A stretch of DNA of 7,266 nucleotides, taken from Chlamydiia bacterium (GTDB taxonomy: Bacteria > Chlamydiota > Chlamydiia > Chlamydiales > SM23-39). The position numbers and the translations under genes were made by a program. The stretch is from positions 1 to 7,266 of the forward strand of contig JACQAR010000081.1 of the NCBI GenBank assembly GCA_016194825.1, given 5' to 3'. Under the pieces are notes generated by a model. It did not search any database and had not been told where the DNA came from. It saw nothing but the letters and a program-made list of their open reading frames with translations. Positions 1 to 5,309 of the stretch are shown here, in pieces (position 1 is the first letter of the stretch; each line of letters starts with the position of its first letter).

Positions 1-512
1 GCGAAGTCGGAGTGGCTTTCCACTCCATCTTTGAGCGCCTCTTCTCCGCACCCACACCCATTTGGCGTGGCAGTGCTGCCATCCTAGACACGATTCGTCA
101 GGAGCTGAGAGGTTCTTCTCTACTTGTCTGGGAAGCCGACATCTATGCTCTCATTGACAAGACACTCCAGCTTCCACTACCTCCCGGTTTTACACTCCGC
201 GACATTGAGCCCAGTCAAGTGCTAGTAGAAATGGAATTTCTTTTTCCTGAAGTGCCGCACTATCTGAAAGGATTCATCGATCTCGTATTTTGCATGGATG
301 GCGTCTATTACTTTGCCGATTGGAAGAGCAATTACCTCGGCAATCATTCTCCAGAGCAAATCATGGACACGTATGACTATTGGCTTCAGGCCTCTCTTTA
401 CGGAGAAGCTCTGCGGCGCTACCTACCCAATCAACCCTATGGCGGCGCCTTCTATTTCTTTCTCCGGGAAGGAAAATTTCTCCACTTTTTACCTCAGGCA
501 CGCCATGGATGA
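1..512 (+). CDS. recB: RecB (exodeoxyribonuclease V beta subunit), C-terminal nuclease domain, 5'-truncated by window edge
   Basis: Only the last 169 codons are present; the frame is already open at base 3. RecB is the 3'-5' helicase and nuclease subunit of RecBCD, which processes double-strand breaks. The visible part is the nuclease domain. It has a His in AFHSIFE (nt 21-23), the GFIDLVF motif with its metal-binding Asp (nt 279-281), then DWKSNYLG with Asp (nt 318-320) and Lys (nt 324-326). The two aspartates are 13 residues apart, the same spacing as D1067 and D1080 of E. coli RecB, and the His corresponds to H956. A QxxxY motif follows (Gln at nt 387, Tyr at nt 399) as WLQASLY, then the GGAFYFFLR strand near the C-terminus. 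All recognised catalytic residues are present, so the nuclease looks active. The stop overlaps the recD start by 8 nt, pointing to one operon with translational coupling. The helicase part lies outside the window. Confidence 0.95.
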   Translation, partial: EVGVAFHSIFERLFSAPTPIWRGSAAILDTIRQELRGSSLLVWEADIYALIDKTLQLPLPPGFTLRDIEPSQVLVEMEFLFPEVPHYLKGFIDLVFCMDGVYYFADWKSNYLGNHSPEQIMDTYDYWLQASLYGEALRRYLPNQPYGGAFYFFLREGKFLHFLPQARHG

Positions 513-1896
513 GCTATTTCTCGAAAAGTACCTTGCTAAACGGACCGGTTGCGATCAGGTCTTGGCCACCGAACTCATCCGTCTCTCTCGCCTCGGCCAC
601 CTCTGCCTACACTCTTCGGAAGAAAAACCGACACAAGGCTCTATCGTTCGGAAAGACAATCGCTATTACTTACAGAAAAACTGGGACTATGAGTCGCGCA
701 TCCTCGCCCAGCTCGAGCGCCTCATGCAGCGCGATCTTCTGGCTTTACATAAGCAAGAACTGTTTGAAAAAGAGCTCTCGTCGGCACCGCTGCAACCCGA
801 ACAAGCAGCTGCCATCCGAAGAGCTTTTTTTCACTCCTTTAGCCTCATTTGCGGCGGCCCTGGCACGGGGAAAACCTATACTGCTGCGCACCTTGTGCGT
901 CTTCTTACGGCCAGTTTCCAAGGCCCCTATTACGTCGCTCTGGCCGCGCCTACTGGCAAAGCAGCATCGCATCTAGAAAAAACCATCAACGCTTCATCTC
1001 GTTATGTGACTGCCTCGACGCTCCATCGCCTGCTCAAAAGCTCAAGCCGCATTGATGCCGATCTCGTCCTCGTGGATGAAGGCTCGATGATCGATGTTTC
1101 TCTGTGGACGCGTCTTCTCGAATCGATTGGTGATACAACACGCCTTGTCATTCTTGGCGATCCCGAACAACTGCCGCCGGTAGAAGCGGGCCATCTGTTT
1201 GCCGATCTTTCCCCCCGGTTTGGCTTTACACTCAGCCGCTGCATGCGCACCGACGTTCCCGAACTCCATGCCACAGCGGACGCTATCCGCAGAGGCGATG
1301 CCGATGTCGCGCTGCAGCTCCTATCCCCACAACCCACTCTCGACATCGACCATCTCTTTCAACAAATTGCTCCTTGGACGGGTCCTGAAAAGCCAGAGCC
1401 CTCTGCGATCTTGCAGCATTACCGCCGTCTTGGCGTCCTCAACGCTCTGCGTCAAGGGCCCTTCGGTTCCGATGCGCTCCAGACCCAACTCCTCCAACGC
1501 TTGGCCAGCCGCGTGCAAGAGCATTGGTGGGCGATTCCCATCCTCGTCACCAAGAATGAACCACGCCTTGATCTGTACAATGGAACGTATGGGATTTTAG
1601 TGGGAAAAACAGCGCGTGCCCTGCTCAATTTGCAAGGGACAGCGTATTTTGAAAATAGCGCCTACTCAGCGCCTCCTCCGATCGAGCCCGCCTTTTGTCT
1701 TTCGATCCACAAAAGTCAGGGGAGTGAGTTTGAGCGGGTGATTGCGATTTTTCCGGAAGGGAGCGAGCGCCTCGGTCGAGCGGCCCTCTACACAGCAGTG
1801 ACCCGGGCCAAGAAGCAGCTCCAGTGCGTAGGCGCCGAGTCTACTCTACGGGCTATGGTTGCTAACCATGAGAGAAGGGCGTCGGGGTTATCTTAG
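505..1896 (+). CDS. recD: RecD (exodeoxyribonuclease V alpha subunit), compact SF1B 5'-3' helicase
   Basis: A complete 463-aa RecD, the 5'-3' helicase subunit of RecBCD. Motifs in order: Walker A GGPGTGKT (residues 117-124, Lys123), APTGKAA (Ia), Walker B as VDEGSMID (Asp191, Glu192), GDPEQLPPVEAG (III, from Gly218), a Cys-Met-Arg stretch (IV), the RecD-typical LRQGPFG, HKSQGSEF (V, from His402) and YTAVTRAKK (VI, Arg434). The C-terminus ERRASGLS resembles the end of E. coli RecD. E. coli RecD is 608 aa with Walker A near residue 171, so this protein is about 50 residues shorter before Walker A and about 90 shorter after it. The start is set by the ATG inside recB (ATGGATGA, start and stop overlapping). 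The open frame continues upstream to 298, but that stretch encodes the RecB nuclease in another frame. In motif II the usual Ala of DEASM is Gly. The 3' end overlaps the opposing 496-aa gene by 9 nt. Confidence 0.96.
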   Translation: MDELFLEKYLAKRTGCDQVLATELIRLSRLGHLCLHSSEEKPTQGSIVRKDNRYYLQKNWDYESRILAQLERLMQRDLLALHKQELFEKELSSAPLQPEQAAAIRRAFFHSFSLICGGPGTGKTYTAAHLVRLLTASFQGPYYVALAAPTGKAASHLEKTINASSRYVTASTLHRLLKSSSRIDADLVLVDEGSMIDVSLWTRLLESIGDTTRLVILGDPEQLPPVEAGHLFADLSPRFGFTLSRCMRTDVPELHATADAIRRGDADVALQLLSPQPTLDIDHLFQQIAPWTGPEKPEPSAILQHYRRLGVLNALRQGPFGSDALQTQLLQRLASRVQEHWWAIPILVTKNEPRLDLYNGTYGILVGKTARALLNLQGTAYFENSAYSAPPPIEPAFCLSIHKSQGSEFERVIAIFPEGSERLGRAALYTAVTRAKKQLQCVGAESTLRAMVANHERRASGLS

Positions 1897-3378
1897 ATCT
1901 AAGCTGGGCGCTGATTGTTCTCTTACCAGAGCGGCTAGCTCAGGAGACAGCGTGTTGAGATCGACACTTCCATTTTGATAGCCCCTTGCTAGCCTTTCTA
2001 CTAGCTGACGATCCCAGGGAATCTGTCTTAGATCGACGTGTGCATCTGGACCATTCCGCCCATGTTGAGCGGCTGGATTACCATTTGGCTGGTTATTACC
2101 AGAGCCAAAGAAGAACTCTTTGATTTTGCTAAAAATCCCTGGCCCTCCATCAGCTGCAGGAGGCTGCGGATTTTTAGGTTTATCCTTTTTAAGCTCATTG
2201 AGGCGTTTTTCTAAATCTGATTCAGTGGTGCCACCTTGCTTTGGTGGTTCAGCGTCCTGAGATGTTCCGTAGAAGTACCCTGTCACTTTGTTGTACAAAG
2301 TTTTCACGCCGTTGGTTGTCGAGGATGTGAGATCCTTGAATGACTCTGGTAGATAGGGCCTAATCAAGTACCTTGCGAGCATTACGCCGCTGATGATCGC
2401 AATTTGTTTTTGTACTGCGGGGACAAGTAATGCGCTACCTGCTTTTTGCACAGGAACGGTGTGATAGGTTGCTAGGCAAGCAAGAACCCCAAGAGGAATG
2501 TGTTTGAATGGCTTGAAATCCGAGACTGCTTGTTTCCCAAAATGCTCAATCAGATCTGTGATGGCCCAATAACCGCCAGCATACATGAGCCATTTTGGTA
2601 ATTGGGGATGTGCAGCGACCACTTGCCCCGTTTTCTCTGCAGCATCAGAGCCAATATGGCCGATTTTTTCCACAGCTGTTCCGAGGACATTCCCTGTAAG
2701 AACAATCGCTTGTTTCGCTAAGGTAGACCCTTGTTTCACCCAACCACTTGGGAAACTGAACTTTCCTAGTCCCGCAAGCCCAAGAAGCGTTACAGGTCCC
2801 GCAAAAGGGCCAACTGTTGATTTAAAATTTTGATAATGAGAAAAGAGCCCTTCTTTTTCCATGCTCTTTGGTACAAAGATCCCAGAATTTGCAGCGATAT
2901 GCACGATATCTGGTATTTTGGCCTCTTTTGGCATAGCAATTTGTAAGGCGACCATTCTTTGAGAAAGATTTTTGAAAATTTCAATCCTTAATTGATCTCG
3001 GTCGAGTTTGAATTTATTGAAAAATTGTTCAGCAACATCTTCAATTAAGTAAGTGTGTAGAAGGTATAGTGATTTTACTTCTGGTTTTAGTATAGAATCC
3101 TTTTCAATTCCTTTTCTATACTTGTCTAATTTTGCTTTAAATTTTTGTAAATCGGGGATTACCTCTGGCAATAAGGCAAATCTATTCCAGCAAGCTGTCA
3201 CCCTCCCCAATAGCTCTTTTCCGCTCGCCGATCCCAATAAATGGACATCATTATTTAAGCTATTGACTGGCTCCAGATGTTTGTCCATCTGAGCTTTAAA
3301 TTTTGCTAAATCTTCTTGCAAGCCTTGCAGGAACTGTTCGGCTGCGTCATTAGCAAGTGGGTGCCTTGGATCTATCAT
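1888..3378 (-). CDS. Hypothetical 496-aa protein: helical N-terminus with repeats, hydrophobic middle, low-complexity linker
   Basis: I do not recognise a family. Residues 1-150 are charged and helical, with repeated elements: DAAEQF (11-16) recurs as DVAEQF (114-119), and DLAKFKAQMDK (23-33) recurs as DLQKFKAKLDK (76-86). Hydrophobic stretches lie at about 189-208, 262-275, 293-304 and 317-339, the last two being the best membrane-segment candidates. A Pro/Gly/Asn/Lys/Gln-rich linker (about 372-446) leads to a short polar helical tail (447-496). There is no obvious N-terminal signal peptide and no catalytic motif. The ATG has a Shine-Dalgarno-like AAAGGGA 5 nt upstream, after a run of eight A. 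The upstream same-strand gene ends 90 nt away, so the two may be co-transcribed. Base composition drops to about 30% GC in the 5' part (3001-3180) and is near 50% in the 3' part. Inference: a membrane-associated, lineage-specific protein, possibly secreted to the host; the function is unknown. Confidence 0.85.
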   Translation of the reverse strand: MIDPRHPLANDAAEQFLQGLQEDLAKFKAQMDKHLEPVNSLNNDVHLLGSASGKELLGRVTACWNRFALLPEVIPDLQKFKAKLDKYRKGIEKDSILKPEVKSLYLLHTYLIEDVAEQFFNKFKLDRDQLRIEIFKNLSQRMVALQIAMPKEAKIPDIVHIAANSGIFVPKSMEKEGLFSHYQNFKSTVGPFAGPVTLLGLAGLGKFSFPSGWVKQGSTLAKQAIVLTGNVLGTAVEKIGHIGSDAAEKTGQVVAAHPQLPKWLMYAGGYWAITDLIEHFGKQAVSDFKPFKHIPLGVLACLATYHTVPVQKAGSALLVPAVQKQIAIISGVMLARYLIRPYLPESFKDLTSSTTNGVKTLYNKVTGYFYGTSQDAEPPKQGGTTESDLEKRLNELKKDKPKNPQPPAADGGPGIFSKIKEFFFGSGNNQPNGNPAAQHGRNGPDAHVDLRQIPWDRQLVERLARGYQNGSVDLNTLSPELAALVREQSAPSLDLR

Positions 3379-3431
3379 AATAATCCCTTTTTTTTCGGCT
3401 ATATGATAACCAAATTAGGGATTGAAATTAA
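3379..3431 (-). promoter_or_regulatory. Possible promoter and ribosome binding site of the 496-aa gene
   Basis: Reading the minus strand towards the gene, TATCAT (3403-3408, 5 of 6 to TATAAT) is a possible -10. About 17 nt upstream is only a weak -35 (TTAATT). Transcription from here would give a leader of roughly 18 nt containing AAAGGGA (3384-3390), 5 nt before the ATG. The ribosome binding site is plausible; the promoter rests mainly on the -10 match in an AT-rich gap. Confidence 0.3.
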
Positions 3432-3452
3432 CTAAAATAGAAACTTTAGTTA
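3429..3452. repeat. 8-bp inverted repeat in the gap between the two hypothetical genes
   Basis: TAACTAAA (3429-3436) and TTTAGTTA (3445-3452) are perfect reverse complements separated by 8 nt. Each arm has a single G:C pair, so an RNA hairpin would be weak and is not a convincing terminator. It touches the possible -35 of the 496-aa gene, so an operator is conceivable. It may also be chance in AT-rich DNA. Confidence 0.3.
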
Positions 3453-3468
3453 TGGAATAAAATATTGA

Positions 3469-4467
3469 TTAGAGGCGGGATGCTGGAGGGGACAATTGAT
3501 CAAGAATATGCGTGATTCGTAAAGATTCTTTTGATCCCGGGCCTGCAGCTCGTGGCATGGCGAATGCAAATTCAAATAAGCTCCTACTGTTTAGTTCGGG
3601 CAGTTCGGGCAATAATTGTCGGATGCGCTGTAATGCGTTTAGTTGTCGCTCCGTGGATCTTTTAAAAATTGAGTTAAATTCTTCTTCAGTCTGCTTAGCA
3701 GCTTTTTCTTTTGCGTTTATCCAAAATTCTTCTAGGCGCTCTCGTTTCAGCGGTTGTTTGTCAGATGGAGTGAGGTCTCTCCATAGTCGGTGAAACTCTT
3801 GAAACTGAGTTTCTTGTTGCGTTGCTTGGTTGACCGCTTGTCTTTGCAATGTGGCCTTCTGTGTAGCGGCTGCGACAAGTCTATGGTGCAAGAAGTGATT
3901 TGTTTGATTTAAATATGCAATGGTTTGCGCTTGGTGTTGATTTTGTTGGTTAGCGGCGTCAAGAGCGCTTTGTAATTGCCCCTTTTCTGTAGTTAGTGTT
4001 GCCACCTGCACAAGCGCTGCTTCTTTGTCTTTTTTGTGGCTTATTAGGTCGGCTTCAAGGTGAGTGATTCTCTGTTTACTATGTACGGCTGCTTTATTTT
4101 GCTCGGTTAATGTAGTTCTCTGCCGTTCATTGACTGCAGCAGCTGCGTCAAGTTGGTATTGAGTGCGATATAGGTCTTTTCTTGCGCTGGTCTCAGCAGC
4201 CTCTGCGCTTTGCAGTGCTCCATGTTGGGAGTGTATCAAATTACCCAGACTAGAAATACGCGATCCTTGCTCCGAGTTTTCTTGCTTCAATAGCTTGACG
4301 AGTAGATACATAGCTCCGAACCCGCAAGCTGCCCAGCGGCTGCGGCTTAAGGCTGTACAAGCAGCGCCTGTGGTGAGAAGGGCTGTTTCTGCGAGATGGT
4401 TCGGTAATAACGCCCTACCAACTGTATAAGCAAGGCTAGGAACTCGTAAAGAGGAAATCATAAACAT
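3469..4467 (-). CDS. Hypothetical 332-aa protein: paired hydrophobic helices followed by long coiled coil (Inc-like architecture)
   Basis: No family is recognised from sequence. Residues about 25-40 and 45-60 are two hydrophobic segments separated by a tight polar turn (SRSRW). They are followed by a Gln/Ala/Glu/Leu-rich stretch (about 70-225) with coiled-coil character and almost no Pro or Gly, then a charged helical region (235-285) and a short tail with Pro and Gly. A bilobed hydrophobic hairpin near the N-terminus plus a coiled coil is the layout of chlamydial inclusion-membrane proteins such as IncA, which are type III secreted and inserted in the inclusion membrane. The resemblance here is architectural only. 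The ATG at 4465-4467 has no Shine-Dalgarno sequence, and a possible -10 lies only 5 nt upstream, suggesting a leaderless transcript; a second ATG two codons in is an alternative. The 496-aa gene follows 90 nt downstream on the same strand. The gene could instead encode a structural or envelope-anchored coiled-coil protein. Confidence 0.85.
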   Translation of the reverse strand: MFMISSLRVPSLAYTVGRALLPNHLAETALLTTGAACTALSRSRWAACGFGAMYLLVKLLKQENSEQGSRISSLGNLIHSQHGALQSAEAAETSARKDLYRTQYQLDAAAAVNERQRTTLTEQNKAAVHSKQRITHLEADLISHKKDKEAALVQVATLTTEKGQLQSALDAANQQNQHQAQTIAYLNQTNHFLHHRLVAAATQKATLQRQAVNQATQQETQFQEFHRLWRDLTPSDKQPLKRERLEEFWINAKEKAAKQTEEEFNSIFKRSTERQLNALQRIRQLLPELPELNSRSLFEFAFAMPRAAGPGSKESLRITHILDQLSPPASRL

Positions 4468-4486
4468 ATGTGATTATGATATCACA
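4468..4486 (-). promoter_or_regulatory. Possible -10 element overlapped by a TGTGAT/ATCACA inverted repeat, directly before the 332-aa gene
   Basis: On the minus strand CATAAT (4473-4478, 5 of 6 to TATAAT) lies 5 nt before the ATG, and an overlapping TATCAT lies 3 nt further upstream. No good -35 is visible. A 6-bp perfect inverted repeat, TGTGAT (4469-4474) and ATCACA (4481-4486) with a 6-nt spacer, covers this element. The arrangement fits a repressor operator and a leaderless start, but neither is proven. Confidence 0.3.
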
Positions 4487-4506
4487 CTTTAGTTTAAAAG
4501 AAAAGT

Positions 4507-4542
4507 TAAAATAAATAATAACCCCTGCTTAATTACAGGGGT
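4507..4542 (-). terminator. Intrinsic terminator downstream of rpsT
   Basis: ACCCCTG (4521-4527) and CAGGGGT (4536-4542) form a perfect 7-bp, GC-rich stem with an 8-nt loop. Read on the minus strand, the stem begins about 6 nt after the rpsT stop and is followed by a T-rich tract (TATTATTTATTTT and onwards). This is the expected form of a Rho-independent terminator, and it separates rpsT from the 332-aa gene. Confidence 0.85.
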
Positions 4543-4548
4543 GTTAAA

Positions 4549-4875
4549 TTATATTTTGGAGGCGCGAGAGGAGAGGCGAGCTTTGGTGCGGGCTGCTTTC
4601 TGAGGCTTGTAAACTCTTTTTTTCACGCCACGATCCATAAGGCCATAAATGGCGTTGAGCTTGCTCTGGACTGCGTCTTTCCCTTCTTTCTTCTCGATCG
4701 ATTGTTCCAAACTGCGGATTGCTGTCAGAACAGAAGAGCGATAGGAACGGTTGCGAAGGCGGTTCTTCTCGCTCTGGAGATCCCTTTTCTTCGCTGAAGG
4801 GCGCTTGGTAGGTCCTTCTTTTTTCTTGGCTTCTGGTTTTTTTGCTTCGGCTGCCGGTGCTTTTTCTTCGGCCAT
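4549..4875 (-). CDS. rpsT: 30S ribosomal protein S20 (bS20)
   Basis: A 108-aa basic protein that binds 16S rRNA in the body of the 30S subunit. The core begins around residue 25 with RPSAKKRDLQSEKNRLRN, the typical S20 helix, and ends with the PQKAARTKARLSSR region matching the conserved Lys/Ala-rich C-terminal helix. E. coli S20 is 87 aa. The extra length is an N-terminal Ala/Lys/Glu-rich tail (about residues 2-23), probably unstructured. The start is supported by GAGGA just upstream on the minus strand (4879-4883), with a rather short spacing to the ATG. It has its own promoter and terminator, so it appears monocistronic. A longer minus-strand frame over the same DNA (4544-4987) is a shadow. 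Identification is secure. Confidence 0.95.
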   Translation of the reverse strand: MAEEKAPAAEAKKPEAKKKEGPTKRPSAKKRDLQSEKNRLRNRSYRSSVLTAIRSLEQSIEKKEGKDAVQSKLNAIYGLMDRGVKKRVYKPQKAARTKARLSSRASKI

Positions 4876-4906
4876 ATTTCCTCGTAAAATTTGTTAAAAT
4901 AGAGTC

Positions 4907-4935
4907 AGTATAAGCATTTGCCATAAATCCGTAAA
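4907..4935 (-). promoter_or_regulatory. Sigma-70-type (chlamydial sigma-66) promoter of rpsT
   Basis: On the minus strand, TTTACG (4930-4935, 4 of 6 to TTGACA) and TATACT (4907-4912, 5 of 6 to TATAAT) are separated by exactly 17 nt. Transcription would start near 4900, giving a leader of about 25 nt with the GAGGA ribosome binding site close to the ATG. This is the best-formed promoter in the window. Confidence 0.65.
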
Positions 4936-4994
4936 GGGTAAGAAATAATTTTAAATGGTTGATTTTATTTTTGTTTTGTTGTAGCATAATTACG

Positions 4995-5309
4995 ATGAAA
5001 TCTTATGCGGTAGCTGAAAATTACGAAGAATTAAGTCCAGTGTGCATAAAAACATTTTTTAGCACGTTATTGATCCTGCCTTTTGCCTTGATGTGCAAGG
5101 GATTTCGGACGGTGAGCCGCTTAGTGGGGGTGGCTGCTGCTTTGCTAATGCTAGTGCCGACGTTCGGAGGGCGCTGCAGTCGGGCATTCTTTGTTGAGCG
5201 CGTTTCCTCTTTGGCCAAAGACTTGGCTGATTGGATTGTCTTCCCCTTTGCCGTGGGAAGATGCCTTGTTCGTTGTTTGTTAATGCCAATGCGTAATCCA
5301 AAGATCTAA
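4995..5309 (+). CDS. Small hypothetical hydrophobic protein (104 aa), possible two-helix membrane protein
   Basis: I do not recognise this protein. Read from the ATG at 4995 it has a polar N-terminus (1-19), a hydrophobic segment at about 20-34, a short Cys-Lys-Gly-Phe-Arg turn, a second hydrophobic segment at about 41-57, and a moderately hydrophobic stretch at about 78-97 ending in a basic tail. The frame can be extended to a TTG at 4959, but the ATG is preferred. No Shine-Dalgarno sequence precedes either start; CATAAT lies 4 nt before the ATG, so a leaderless start is possible. It is divergent from rpsT and its last 30 nt overlap the 3' end of the opposing CoiA-like gene. Two hydrophobic segments joined by a short turn would fit a small Inc-like or other membrane protein. 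The case rests on reading-frame length and composition, and a spurious ORF cannot be excluded. Confidence 0.5.
   Translation: MKSYAVAENYEELSPVCIKTFFSTLLILPFALMCKGFRTVSRLVGVAAALLMLVPTFGGRCSRAFFVERVSSLAKDLADWIVFPFAVGRCLVRCLLMPMRNPKI

Noticed and set aside
298..504. In-frame upstream extension of recD by 69 codons
   Set aside because: This stretch encodes the catalytic RecB nuclease motifs in another frame. The ATG at 505 gives the usual recB-recD start/stop overlap and a protein that begins like RecD.
380..976. 198-codon plus-strand frame crossing the recB-recD junction
   Set aside because: It overlaps two well-identified genes in a different frame, and its Ser/Leu-rich translation is typical of a shadow frame in GC-rich coding DNA.
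4469..4486. CRP/FNR-type binding site (TGTGA...TCACA)
   Set aside because: The half-sites are separated by 8 nt rather than the 6 nt of CRP sites, and it lies at the -10/start position. It is kept only as an unspecified inverted repeat.
4544..4987. 147-codon minus-strand frame over rpsT
   Set aside because: It is a +1/-1 shadow of rpsT with a biased Arg/Ser/Glu composition and covers the rpsT promoter and terminator stem edge. S20 is the real product.
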